Assembly: GCF_005503535.1 (NCBI RefSeq)
Contig: NZ_SCNN01000015.1
Location: forward strand, 1-64,000
Direction of reading: 5' to 3'
DNA length: 64,000 nt
DNA from: Mesorhizobium comanense
Lineage (GTDB): Bacteria; Pseudomonadota; Alphaproteobacteria; Rhizobiales; Rhizobiaceae
Shown here: piece by piece, positions 8,073 through 16,955 of the stretch
How positions within the stretch are numbered: position 1 is the first letter of the stretch
Layout: every line of letters starts with the position of its first letter
Translations under genes and position numbers: made by a program
Notes under the pieces: generated by a model
Databases searched by the model: none
What the model was told of the DNA's origin: nothing
What the model saw: only the letters and a program-made list of their open reading frames with translations

Positions 8073-9293
8073 TGGGGTGGCCCAGTGGGAATTGAGGATT
8101 GTGGTGCATCTCGCGAAGCGGCGGCCTATGTCGATGCGCGCTATTCGCGACCACCCTGGGCGAAAGGCTCGATTGGACGGGCGGATGCGGCGTTTTTGTT
8201 CGATCTGATCATGCGCGAGCGCCCCCGCGCGCTCGCCGAAATCGGGGTCGCCTCTGGCGTTTCGACAGTCTTCCTCGCAACGTTGCTTGCTGATCGGCTA
8301 CGCGAAAGCCGGCTCTATTCCGTTGATAAGCTCAGCGTCTTTTACGACGATCCATCCAGGCCCGTAGGCGCCTATATAGGAGAAACTTTCGGCGAGGCGC
8401 CTTCCAACTTGACGCTCGGCGCTGGCGTAACATCGACCGATATCCGGCTTTGGCCCAGCCGGCCGGAGCGGTTTGACTTTGTCTTTCTCGATGCGAACCA
8501 CATGCATCCGTGGCCATGCCTCGATCTGCTGTCCATCCTTGATCTGATTGAACCCGGCGCCTGGATCGCCCTCCATGACATTCGGCTGCCTCTGCGCCAG
8601 GCGAACTCCCAGGCATTTGGCCCTCTCTATCTCTTTGAATCCTGGCCGGGCGAGCGGCGGAGCGCCGCCCATGGAGACGCCGACATCGGGGCGATACGCC
8701 TGTACGAACAGCCCTCACGCAACGCTGCTGCTTTGATCGAGTGCTGCCGAATTCCCTGGCAGAGCCATATTCCGTTCTCGGAGTGGCGCTCGGCTCTGGA
8801 CGCACTTTCTCATACCAATTTCGAGGTCCGGGAGGAGCTGCGCGCCGTTGTTGCCCAGCCGCCATTGGCAAGGACCTCGAACCGCGCATTCTGGGAGATT
8901 ACCATCCGCGGCCCGAACCCTTGGTCACGCATTCCTCACGACCTTGGCTCAGCGCCCCTGATTCTGCACGCAAATCGGCGAGGCGAGCCTGCGATATCCG
9001 TCTCGGTCAGGAGGCTAAGACGCAGTGAATGCAGCGGGATCGTCTTCCCGGGCTTCAAACGGTCCCCGGACGCGCCCGGCCCACTTCAGGTCGAGCTCTC
9101 TCTTGTCGCCAATGGCGCGCGGATCTCTCACCGCGTGATCACACTGGACGGTCCGGAAGCCAACTTTGCCTTCTTGCGCGCACCCGAGGAAACGTCAGGA
9201 ACTTTCGACCTGGATATCGGCGTATCCCTGATCGATCAGGCCGAGAAAATCAGCGGGGCGTGGGTTAAGTTCGAACCGCTGCAATTTGTCTGA
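8013..9293 (+). CDS. Class I SAM-dependent methyltransferase with extra C-terminal domain
   Basis: The protein is 426 aa. The SAM-binding motif I is ALAEIGVASGVSTVFLATLL (about residues 71-90). The acidic post-motif is FDFVFLDANHMHPWPCLDLL, followed by GAWIALHDIRLP, as in the Methyltransf_24/CmcI-like group that modifies sugars or small polyketides. The methyltransferase core ends near residue 210. The remaining 200 residues contain beta-rich sequence with no recognised family, possibly an acceptor-binding module. It lies among a sulfotransferase and glycosyltransferases, suggesting surface-glycan decoration. No strong ribosome-binding site precedes 8013, so the start is provisional. Confidence 0.8.
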   Translation: MPSRPWRITCKTDIVAACAQWGGPVGIEDCGASREAAAYVDARYSRPPWAKGSIGRADAAFLFDLIMRERPRALAEIGVASGVSTVFLATLLADRLRESRLYSVDKLSVFYDDPSRPVGAYIGETFGEAPSNLTLGAGVTSTDIRLWPSRPERFDFVFLDANHMHPWPCLDLLSILDLIEPGAWIALHDIRLPLRQANSQAFGPLYLFESWPGERRSAAHGDADIGAIRLYEQPSRNAAALIECCRIPWQSHIPFSEWRSALDALSHTNFEVREELRAVVAQPPLARTSNRAFWEITIRGPNPWSRIPHDLGSAPLILHANRRGEPAISVSVRRLRRSECSGIVFPGFKRSPDAPGPLQVELSLVANGARISHRVITLDGPEANFAFLRAPEETSGTFDLDIGVSLIDQAEKISGAWVKFEPLQFV

Positions 9294-9330
9294 GGATCGA
9301 GCGCCTGGAGGCTCGGGCCGGCGCGCCGTC

Positions 9331-10140
9331 TCAGCTTGGCGACCGGAATCGGGGTATCGACGGGTCGCGATATTCCCTGACGACACGTTCAATGGCGGAA
9401 ACGATTTCGGCGTAGTTGGAGACTATCGCGGCTTTTGCGATCCGGTTCCGGTGATAAAGGCCTTGCTCGGGAAAGCTCAGTTCTTCTTGAACAAGCAAGC
9501 GTACCGCGGCTGCAACGTCACGTTCCAAGCCGTCCTGTTCATTGAACATGTGCTCGTAGCACAGCGTTAGCGATGCCGGGTATCCAGCCAGGTTATGATA
9601 GAAATATTGTTCCGATTGGCAGAGCATTTTCGCGCGGGCGGCAAGTTTCCGGACGTCGAGCTCAAAAGGTTCGATGGCGTCGGAGGCAGTCAGATTGTGC
9701 CATTTTCCGAGCTTGTCCGAAATTCGGTCACTCAGAATCTGACCGATCAGGTCTTGTCGCCAGACAAAGACGAATTTGGCTGACATCCATTTTAGCTGCG
9801 AAAGAAAGAAAGGCTCCTGATGCATGTACGTCCATGGCATGCGTATCTCGCCCCAGGAGTTGAACTTGACGTCAATCAGTAAATGTCGCCCTTCCGCAAG
9901 ATTTTTTAGGTATGAGACATATTCCTTGCAAAGTCGCTCGGCGTCGTGGCCGGACATTATGTCGACAACCTGCAGCTTCCCTCTCCGGCAATACCCGAAG
10001 AAAGACTGAGGCTGGTCCATGATCGAGGTGTCGAAAATCTCGCCCAGATCGGCGAAGCGCTGATCCGCGGAGATAAGGCTTCGCAAAGCGGTGGTGCCAC
10101 TGCGCTGGCCCGCTGTGATGCATAGGATTTTCTGTGCCAT
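9331..10140 (-). CDS. Sulfotransferase (Stf0-like)
   Basis: This 269-aa enzyme probably transfers sulfate from PAPS to a glycan or lipid hydroxyl. The 5'-phosphosulfate-binding loop is ITAGQRSGTTALRSLI (residues 8-23), matching the RSG[ST]T signature. The 3'-phosphate-binding region is KFVFVWRQDLIGQILSDRIS, as in Stf0-type enzymes. Glu-rich and aromatic regions follow. It is a stand-alone minus-strand gene between the methyltransferase and the triple glycosyltransferase, both on the plus strand. This arrangement points to an accessory glycan-modification cluster. Rhizobia use sulfated surface polysaccharides and Nod factors, but no nod gene is present here. Confidence 0.82.
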   Translation of the reverse strand: MAQKILCITAGQRSGTTALRSLISADQRFADLGEIFDTSIMDQPQSFFGYCRRGKLQVVDIMSGHDAERLCKEYVSYLKNLAEGRHLLIDVKFNSWGEIRMPWTYMHQEPFFLSQLKWMSAKFVFVWRQDLIGQILSDRISDKLGKWHNLTASDAIEPFELDVRKLAARAKMLCQSEQYFYHNLAGYPASLTLCYEHMFNEQDGLERDVAAAVRLLVQEELSFPEQGLYHRNRIAKAAIVSNYAEIVSAIERVVREYRDPSIPRFRSPS

Positions 10141-10257
10141 GACTCACTTCGCGCGCATTGATCCGGGCTCGCCAGGAGAGCCTAAAGTACAATAAGGTCA
10201 GTCGCCAGCCTGTCGAAATGGTCTTCGGTCTGTTTGCCGAGCAGTGGAGGTGGATCG

Positions 10258-13200
10258 ATGATTATGGCCGAAGGCTCGCGCATCCGGAAAGACAACAGGA
10301 TCGTCCATGGCATGTGGTTCGGCTCGCGTCTTTCGCGGCTCGAACTGTTGACGTTACATTCCTTCGCCCATTTCGGCCATGAGTTTCACCTGTGGGCTTA
10401 CGATGATCTTTCCAGCTACGACCTTCCCCGCAACGTCCTGCTTCGCCCCGCCGAGACGATCATCCCCAGGAAGAAGGTCTTCGCCAAGACGAATGCGGAT
10501 CCGGAGACCGGGGTCGGTCGGCACAGTTTCGGCGCGCCGTTCTCGGACCTGTTCCGGTACAAGCTGCTCCACGAGCATGGGGGAATCTGGGTGGACATGG
10601 ACGTCACTTGCCTTCGTCCATTCGACTTTCCAGGCGATTACGCGTTCAGGCCCCACCGCATCGGCGTGATAGGAAGCATCCTGAAGACACCCGCCGGCAG
10701 CCCTTTGATGCAGAAGGTGTACCGTGAGACGGTGAAGGCGGTGACACCCGAGAGCGACTACCTCTTGCCGAACCGCATCCTGACCCGGCACGTCGAGGCG
10801 ATGGGCCTGCAGCACTCCATCGTCGAGGACATGTCGAATCCCGATCACTGGTTGGACTTCATCCGGCCGATGGTGGAGGAAATGGTGGAAATCCCTCGCG
10901 AATGGCGGGCCATCCACTGGATCAACGAGATGTGGCGCACCCTCGAGGCCGACCGCGGGGATTACCGGGGTCGCAAACTCCTGGACTACGTTCCCGACAA
11001 GGACGCTCCCAAGCCCGGAAGCACGCTATGGGAACTGTACCGCAAGTACGGGCTGATCAGTTCCAGGGAAGATACCCCTTCGCCGAGGCGATCACCCGTC
11101 AAGTTGGGACGGCCCCCAACGCCGCTGCCGATCCGCTTCCCTCAGGACATGGCTCGTTCGACAAGCCAGTTGAACGTGCTCTTGCCGAGCCTTGTCAGGG
11201 GTGGCGCCGAACGCAGCGTGATCGAAACGATGAAGGCGCTGCAGGCCAGCGCAAACCTCAACCAGACGCTGTACGTGCTGTATCGATCACAGCGTCAGTA
11301 TTCTGTTGGCGCTGGCGGCAACCTCAGCGTCGTGTTTGCGGAGAATCCAGCGGACAAACGATCCAGCTTGCGGGCGTTCGCGCTGCGGATGCTTCAGAAC
11401 CCGCCCGCGGTGGTTTATACGCATCTGATTCCCGCTGAGGACCTCGGCGTTCTTTGGGATATGGGCATAACCACGATCCCTGTCCTGCAGAACATGAGCC
11501 CAGGCTGGACCGATCCGCCAGCCGCATACGACCACCGCAACGTCCCGATGATTATCGGCGTATCGGACGCCGTGACCGCGGAATTCCAAGCTGTTGGGAC
11601 CCCACCCGCGGTCACGATCCGTCATGAATTGCAGAGGGTGTTCGCACCGGCGGAGCTGGCGGCCCACAGGCGCGACATTCGCAACAGATGGGCACTGAAC
11701 AATCAAACCATCCTCATCGGCATGGTCGGGCAGTTCAAGTCGCAGAAGGCATACACCCGCGCGGTCAAGGTGCTGCACGCGCTCAGGCAGCATGTCCCGG
11801 CCCGGCTGATGATCCTTGGCGGCTGGGACCACACGTACGGCGGGGGCAGATTTGCCTACGAAGCCGCCTGTCGGCTGGCGGTGGATCTCGGGGTGATTGC
11901 CGACATGATCATGCCTGGCGATGTCGATCCGTCCGAGCCCTACTTCGCGGCATTCGACGTGTTCTTGAACACCAGCATCTACGAAGGGCTGAGCATTGCG
12001 CTGTTGGAAGCCCTGCAGGCGGGATGTCCAGTGGTCACCGCCGCGGCGGGGGGCAACAGTGAGGTGCTCCCGCCAGACGCCGTTCTCGTCAAGGATGGTT
12101 CGGACATAAACGCCTATGTGGAGGGCATCCTGAAGATCGCGGTGCGAACCGAGCGCGTCTTGCCGATACCACGACCCGAACCCCTGATGGTTCCGCATCT
12201 TTGGCGGCTGCTGGCCAAGCACGGTATTGCCATCAGTTCGGTCCATCTGGCTCCGGCGTCGGGCACGCTGTTGCTCACCGAAAATCTTCAGATCGGAGGG
12301 CCTCAAACCTCGCTCGTCAATCTATTGTCCGGCTATGCCGCCGGGCAGAAGGTGGCCTTGGGTGTGCTGCGGGGCGCGCCGATGGCGACGCACAAGCGCT
12401 CGCTGGATGAATTTCAGATCCCCATATTATCCGCCCAGGGCGCAGACACCTTGATCGAGCGGGTTGAGCTTGTCCTGACCTGGATTGACCGACTTAATGT
12501 ACGCGTGGTCTCCTTTTGGAACGTCGCTCCGGAGACGAAGCTTCTGCTGACCAAGATCCTGGTTCAGCGCGATCTCCGAATTGTTGATGTGAGCCCGGGG
12601 CCGATGCTGTTTGACGAGTTGGAGGCGGCATCAGACTTTCAGCGTCGAATAGCCTTCACCGCCGGGCAATATTTCGATCGCCTTGATGCCTTTGTCAGCA
12701 AGTACAAGGACGGAGTGCCGCCGGCTTGCCTGTGTCCGGACCGATCCAAAATTCATGTCGTCCCGAATGGCGTGCGTCTCCCACCAGGCTTTGTTCCGCT
12801 TCCACCAGCTCAGTACCTCGCTCCAGCAAACTGGGATCCGGCGTTTGCGATCGGAACCTGCGCCCGCATCGTTCCCGATAAACGGATCGACTTCCTGTTG
12901 GACATGATGGAAATTCTGGCAGAGCGGTCGCCACGCACGACCTTGACCATTGTCGGCGGTCCGGACTCTCAAACCGGTGACTATTTCAGAGCCATGCAGG
13001 CCCGTGCACCCGGTAACGTCTTGTTCACTGGAGCCCAGGAAGACGTCAGGCCATTCCTCGCATGCATGCGCATTTTCGTGATGGTTTCCGAGCGGCAAGG
13101 TTGCCCCAATGCCTCATTGGAAGCCATGGCGATGGGCCTGCCGGTGATCGCCAACCGGTCCGGCGGGGTGCACGAACAGATCGTGGATGGTGTCAACGGC

Positions 13201-13380
13201 TTTCTCGTGGACGACGCCAGCCAGGCGGCTGAGCGGGTTATCGAGCTACAAAGTCAAAGACGCCTGCTTGGTAAACTTGGTCGAGCGGCCAGATCCACCG
13301 CGGAGACCCGGTTTTCAATGGATGCGATGATTCATCGGTATACGCAGATTCTGGGGGCGCACAACATCACGCGCCGGTAG
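10258..13380 (+). CDS. Three-module glycosyltransferase (GT32-like DXD domain plus two GT4 domains)
   Basis: This 1040-aa protein has three catalytic-looking modules. Residues 1-270 are a capsular/GT32-type domain with SDLFRYKLLHEHGGIWVDMD, DXD at D113-x-D115, which binds nucleotide-sugar and metal. Residues 300-620 form a GT4 fold, opening NVLLPSLVRGGAERSVIETM and with the donor-site E-x7-E in YEGLSIALLEALQAGCPVV near 576. Residues 660-1040 form a second GT4 unit, with LTENLQIGGPQTSLVNLL and SERQGCPNASLEAMAMGLPV near 943. The start is the ATG at 10258 behind GGAGG at seven bases. No membrane segment is evident. It probably builds several linkages of one surface glycan. Most glycosyltransferases carry one module, so the fusion is notable. 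Confidence 0.88.
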   Translation: MIMAEGSRIRKDNRIVHGMWFGSRLSRLELLTLHSFAHFGHEFHLWAYDDLSSYDLPRNVLLRPAETIIPRKKVFAKTNADPETGVGRHSFGAPFSDLFRYKLLHEHGGIWVDMDVTCLRPFDFPGDYAFRPHRIGVIGSILKTPAGSPLMQKVYRETVKAVTPESDYLLPNRILTRHVEAMGLQHSIVEDMSNPDHWLDFIRPMVEEMVEIPREWRAIHWINEMWRTLEADRGDYRGRKLLDYVPDKDAPKPGSTLWELYRKYGLISSREDTPSPRRSPVKLGRPPTPLPIRFPQDMARSTSQLNVLLPSLVRGGAERSVIETMKALQASANLNQTLYVLYRSQRQYSVGAGGNLSVVFAENPADKRSSLRAFALRMLQNPPAVVYTHLIPAEDLGVLWDMGITTIPVLQNMSPGWTDPPAAYDHRNVPMIIGVSDAVTAEFQAVGTPPAVTIRHELQRVFAPAELAAHRRDIRNRWALNNQTILIGMVGQFKSQKAYTRAVKVLHALRQHVPARLMILGGWDHTYGGGRFAYEAACRLAVDLGVIADMIMPGDVDPSEPYFAAFDVFLNTSIYEGLSIALLEALQAGCPVVTAAAGGNSEVLPPDAVLVKDGSDINAYVEGILKIAVRTERVLPIPRPEPLMVPHLWRLLAKHGIAISSVHLAPASGTLLLTENLQIGGPQTSLVNLLSGYAAGQKVALGVLRGAPMATHKRSLDEFQIPILSAQGADTLIERVELVLTWIDRLNVRVVSFWNVAPETKLLLTKILVQRDLRIVDVSPGPMLFDELEAASDFQRRIAFTAGQYFDRLDAFVSKYKDGVPPACLCPDRSKIHVVPNGVRLPPGFVPLPPAQYLAPANWDPAFAIGTCARIVPDKRIDFLLDMMEILAERSPRTTLTIVGGPDSQTGDYFRAMQARAPGNVLFTGAQEDVRPFLACMRIFVMVSERQGCPNASLEAMAMGLPVIANRSGGVHEQIVDGVNGFLVDDASQAAERVIELQSQRRLLGKLGRAARSTAETRFSMDAMIHRYTQILGAHNITRR

Positions 13381-13445
13381 CGACGATCCCACCCTGGATC
13401 CTCTCAACCCCAGCGCCGCTACCGATTGAGCCGCGACGCTGGCCC

Positions 13446-14432
13446 TCACGCCGCCCGCGCCCTGCCCGCGAAACTGCGCATCAGCCCCTTCGGCAGGAAC
13501 AGCATGGCGAGGATGATCGTCAGCCCCGAAATCACCGGGTGGTAATCCGGCACCACGATCTTGGCGAGGTCGAACACGGCGTACATCACCAGCGCGCCGA
13601 GGATGGGGCCGAGCAGCGTGCCGGTGCCGCCCACCACGGTCATCATCAGCGGCAGCAGCATCCAGTCGAGGTCGAAGACCGAGTCCGGGCCGACATGGAA
13701 GATGTAGTAGGTGTAGAGGCTGCCGGCGACGCCGGCGATGAAGGCGCTGCCGGCGAAGGCTGATACCTTGACCTTGAGCACGTCGATGCCGTTGGCCGAC
13801 GCCGCCATCTCGTCGTCGCGCACGGCAATCAGCGCCAGCCCGTAGCGCGAGCGCATGAGCAGGCGGATGGCGACACCGACGCCGGCCATCAGGCCGAGCC
13901 CGACGAGATAGTGCGGCAGGAGCGTGTCGAACGTGCCGGCGGGCGCCACGACGCCGAAGGCGCCGCCGGTGAAGTCGCCCCCATTGATGAACATCACCTT
14001 GACGATCTCGCCGAAGCCGAGCGTGCCGAGCGCGAAATAGTCGCCGCGCAGTTTGGAAAGCAGCGGCAGACCGATGATGATGGCGGCGACCGCCGCGACC
14101 AGCCCGCCCAGCGTCATCGTCACCGGATCGAAATAATAGATGTCCGGGTGGCTGTCATAGAGCGAGCCCCAGAGATAGTTGCCGGTCCACAGGATCGCGG
14201 TGGTGTAGGCGCCGAGTCCGAAAAACGCATGATTGCCGAGGCTGATCTGGCCGCCGAAACCGGCGACGAGGTTCCAGCCCTGCGCCATGATGGCGTAGAG
14301 GAAGACGAAGAACAGGAACGAGAAGGCGTAGGAGTCCACCGCGCCCGGCAGCAGCGGCACCAGCGCCAGGGCGATGACCGCGACGATGGCTATCGCCGTC
14401 CAGGCCCGTTGCGGCAAGGCTTGCTTCAACAT
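13446..14432 (-). CDS. Branched-chain amino acid-type ABC transporter permease (LivM-like)
   Basis: This 328-aa inner-membrane permease of the LivM class has 8-10 hydrophobic segments. The family signature is NLVAGFGGQISLGNHAFFGLGAYT in two short stretches (about residues 55-80), with GDYFALGTLGFGEIVKVMF following. The ATG at 14432 gives MLKQALPQRAWTAIAIV; the longer frame upstream is the antisense-like tail of the preceding gene. It starts 5 nt after the LivH stop and is the last gene of the operon. Liv-type systems also carry amides, aromatic acids and urea, so the substrate is open. Confidence 0.94.
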   Translation of the reverse strand: MLKQALPQRAWTAIAIVAVIALALVPLLPGAVDSYAFSFLFFVFLYAIMAQGWNLVAGFGGQISLGNHAFFGLGAYTTAILWTGNYLWGSLYDSHPDIYYFDPVTMTLGGLVAAVAAIIIGLPLLSKLRGDYFALGTLGFGEIVKVMFINGGDFTGGAFGVVAPAGTFDTLLPHYLVGLGLMAGVGVAIRLLMRSRYGLALIAVRDDEMAASANGIDVLKVKVSAFAGSAFIAGVAGSLYTYYIFHVGPDSVFDLDWMLLPLMMTVVGGTGTLLGPILGALVMYAVFDLAKIVVPDYHPVISGLTIILAMLFLPKGLMRSFAGRARAA

Positions 14433-14437
14433 GGTGC

Positions 14438-15334
14438 TCAAGCCTTCTTGTAGGGCCGGCTGAACAGGCCTTCCGGCTTGAACATCAGCACCGCCAGGAA
14501 CACGCCGTAGGCGATGGCATTGGTCCAGCCGCCGGAGATGAAATACTGCACATAGGCTTCGATGAGGCCGAGAATGATGCCGCCGGCCAGCGCGCCCGCG
14601 ACATTGCCGATGCCGCCCAGCGCCAGCGCCACCAGCGCCTTGAGGCTGAAGATGAAGCCGGCGAACGGGTTGAACGGGAAGGTCGTGGCCACGGCGACGC
14701 CGGCCGCGCCGGCAAGCGCGATGCCGATGGCGAAGGCGATGGCGTTGACGCGGTGCGGGCTGATGCCCATCAGCGTCGCCGCTTCCATGTCCTCGGAGGC
14801 CGCGCGCACCGCCTTGCCGACCAGCGTGGAGCGCAGGAACAGCACCACCAGTCCGGTGCCAGCGAGCGCGATCAGAAAGCCCATCGAGCGGGTGAAGGAG
14901 GTGCGCACGCCCAGGATCTCGATGCCGCTCGCCGTGTAGGAGGTCACCACGGCGGCGGTGTTGCCGCCCCACACCACGGTCATCAGGTTCTGGATCAGGA
15001 ACATCAGGCCGACCGCGATCAGCAGCGAGATGTTGCGGTCCGCCTCGGCGGCGGCGCGGCGGAACAGGCCCTGATAGACCAACCAGCCAACGCCGAGCCC
15101 GACAGGCACGACGATGAGGAGCGACAGGAACGGATCGATGCCGAGCCCATAGAACAGCGCCCGCACGAAGTAGGCGGCCAGGATGATCATGGCGCCCTGC
15201 GCCAGGAAGATCAGCCGCATGGTGCCGAAGACCAAGCTCAGGCCGACCGCGGCGACGCCGTACATGGCGCCGCCCAGCGCGCCGTTGAGCGACAGCTGCA
15301 GCAGGATGTCGGGAGGCGGGATGTTCAAAGTCAT
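14438..15334 (-). CDS. Branched-chain amino acid-type ABC transporter permease (LivH-like)
   Basis: This 298-aa permease has the LivH pattern: LNGALGGAMYGVAAVGLSLV at residues 14-33, GTMRLIFLAQGAMIILAAY next, and KALVALALGGIGNVAGALAG near the C-terminus. Its ATG at 15334 overlaps the LivF stop (ATGA), so the two are translationally coupled. Together with LivM it forms the membrane channel. The true start rather than the long in-frame extension is supported by the overlap and by family length. Confidence 0.94.
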   Translation of the reverse strand: MTLNIPPPDILLQLSLNGALGGAMYGVAAVGLSLVFGTMRLIFLAQGAMIILAAYFVRALFYGLGIDPFLSLLIVVPVGLGVGWLVYQGLFRRAAAEADRNISLLIAVGLMFLIQNLMTVVWGGNTAAVVTSYTASGIEILGVRTSFTRSMGFLIALAGTGLVVLFLRSTLVGKAVRAASEDMEAATLMGISPHRVNAIAFAIGIALAGAAGVAVATTFPFNPFAGFIFSLKALVALALGGIGNVAGALAGGIILGLIEAYVQYFISGGWTNAIAYGVFLAVLMFKPEGLFSRPYKKA

Positions 15335-16059
15335 TGCACCTCCAACACGCCCATATAGGCCTTCTGGATTTCCGGATCGGCGATGAGGTCCGCGCCCGTG
15401 CCCTGCATGGCGAGTTCGCCGGTCTTCAGCACGAAGGCGTAGTCGGCCACTTTCAGCGCCTGGTGGATGTTCTGCTCGACAAGCAGGATGGTGACGCCCT
15501 GTTTGTGCAGCGTCTCGATCAGCGAGAACATCTGCTGCACCACGATGGGGCTGAGCCCCAGCGACGGTTCGTCGAGGATCAGCAGCGCGGGGTCCGACAT
15601 GGTGGCGCGCGCGATGGCCAGCATCTGCTGCTCGCCGCCGGAGAGCGAACCGGCCTTCTGCCCCGCCCGTTCCTTCAGGCGCGGAAACAGCGTGTAGGCT
15701 TTTTCGAGCGATTGTTTGAAATGCTTGCGCACCTTGGGTTGGAAGGCGCCGAGCTCGAGATTCTCCAGCACCGTCATCTGCCGGAACAGGCCGCGCCCCT
15801 CCGGCACATGCGCGATGCCCATGCCGGCGATCGCCTCCGGCGCCTTGCCGGCGAGCGCGACGCCGTTGAGGAAGACCTCGCCGCGCTTCGGCTTCAGCAG
15901 GCCGGAGACGGTTTTCAGGAGTGTCGTCTTGCCGGCGCCGTTGGCCCCGACAATGGCGACGATCGTGCCGGGGTCGACATGGATCGACACGCCCCACAGC
16001 GCGCCGACATCGCCATAGGCGACCTCGAGATTGTTCACTTCAAGCAGCCGGTTCGCCAA
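15331..16059 (-). CDS. Branched-chain amino acid-type ABC transporter ATP-binding protein (LivF-like)
   Basis: This is a 242-aa ATPase with Walker A GANGAGKTT (near residue 38), signature LSGGEQQMLAIARA, and Walker B ALLILDEPSLGLSP, as in LivF. It overlaps LivG by 20 nt at its start and LivH by 4 nt at its end. It powers uptake together with LivG at the cytoplasmic face of the membrane. Confidence 0.95.
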   Translation of the reverse strand: MANRLLEVNNLEVAYGDVGALWGVSIHVDPGTIVAIVGANGAGKTTLLKTVSGLLKPKRGEVFLNGVALAGKAPEAIAGMGIAHVPEGRGLFRQMTVLENLELGAFQPKVRKHFKQSLEKAYTLFPRLKERAGQKAGSLSGGEQQMLAIARATMSDPALLILDEPSLGLSPIVVQQMFSLIETLHKQGVTILLVEQNIHQALKVADYAFVLKTGELAMQGTGADLIADPEIQKAYMGVLEVQ

Positions 16060-16777
16060 GATAGGCCTCGATCACTTTGCGGTTGGCGACGATTTCGCGG
16101 GGCGTGCCGTCGGCGATCTTCTCGCCATGGTCGAGCACGATCACCCGGCTGCACACTTTCATGATGGCGTCGACCTTGTGCTCCACCCACAGGATCGACA
16201 CGCCCTTCTCCGCCCGCACACGGCGGATGACGTCGACCATGCGCTGGATCTCGGTCGGGTTCAGTCCCGCCATCGGCTCGTCGAGCAGAAGCAGCGCCGG
16301 GCTGGAGGCCACCGCCCGCGCGATCTCCAGAAGCCGCCGGTCGGACAGGGTCATATGCGCGGTGCGGATATCGCGCTTGGCGGAGAGCCCGACCAGCTCC
16401 AGCGCATCCTGCGCGGCTGACGTCGCATGCCTGACGCGCCCGCCGGAGCCATAGACGGCACCGACCATGATGTTCTCGAACGCCGTCATGGTCAGGAAGG
16501 TGCGCACCAGCTGGAAGGTCCGCGCGATGCCCAGCCGGCAGATGCGGTGCGGCGCCGTGCCGGTGATATCGCGGCCGCGGAACCGGATGCGCCCCTGGGT
16601 GGGCGTGTAGAGCGCGGTGATGACGTTGAACAAGGTCGACTTGCCGGCGCCGTTCGGACCGATCAGCCCGATCAGTTCGTTGGCGCCGATCGCGATGTCG
16701 ATGTTGTTGAGCACGACGAGCCCGCCGAACCGCTTCTGGACCGCCTCCAGGTGAAGCAAGGTATCGTCAGGCTGCAT
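16040..16777 (-). CDS. Branched-chain amino acid-type ABC transporter ATP-binding protein (LivG-like)
   Basis: This is a 245-aa ATPase with Walker A GPNGAGKST, Walker B ALLLLDEPMAGLNPTEI and the long LivG insertion region. The usual LSxGQ signature reads MTLSDRRLLEIARA. This shortened form resembles a known LivG subgroup with a TLxxRKRLE sequence, so I do not take it as loss of function. It is separated from the upstream solute-binding protein gene by 178 bp containing a strong stem-loop (16859-16886). Confidence 0.93.
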   Translation of the reverse strand: MQPDDTLLHLEAVQKRFGGLVVLNNIDIAIGANELIGLIGPNGAGKSTLFNVITALYTPTQGRIRFRGRDITGTAPHRICRLGIARTFQLVRTFLTMTAFENIMVGAVYGSGGRVRHATSAAQDALELVGLSAKRDIRTAHMTLSDRRLLEIARAVASSPALLLLDEPMAGLNPTEIQRMVDVIRRVRAEKGVSILWVEHKVDAIMKVCSRVIVLDHGEKIADGTPREIVANRKVIEAYLGEPAA

Positions 16778-16858
16778 CGTGTTTCCGGTCTCCGGATGGA
16801 AAGTATCTCTGCGGATTCTTGTCGAGGTCGGCGCCGCCCCTCATTGCCCTGCCGGGCA

Positions 16859-16886
16859 TTTCTCCCCGTAAATTGACGGGGAGAAA
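16859..16886 (-). repeat. Stem-loop between solute-binding protein gene and livG-like gene; part of a degenerate repeat element
   Basis: Perfect 11-bp arms TTTCTCCCCGT and ACGGGGAGAAA enclose the loop AAATTG. It sits after the binding-protein gene and before the ATPase gene on the minus strand. In binding-protein operons such hairpins often shield the upstream mRNA and lower downstream expression. The flanks (about 16846-16950, with CTGCCGGGCATTTCTCCCC and GCGATTGGCGAA) resemble the inverted-repeat elements at 35.2 and 58.1 kb, so this may be a decayed copy. There is no T-run. Confidence 0.6.
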
Positions 16887-16955
16887 GGGCTGGCCGCAAC
16901 GCTGGCGATTGGCGAAATCATCTGCCACAGCGCCCCTCTCCCCGACCCGCTGCCT

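Noticed and set aside
9331..13380. Nod-factor or symbiosis cluster because of the sulfotransferase and glycosyltransferases
   Set aside because: No nodulation genes or nod boxes are visible, and the glycosyltransferases are not NodC-like.
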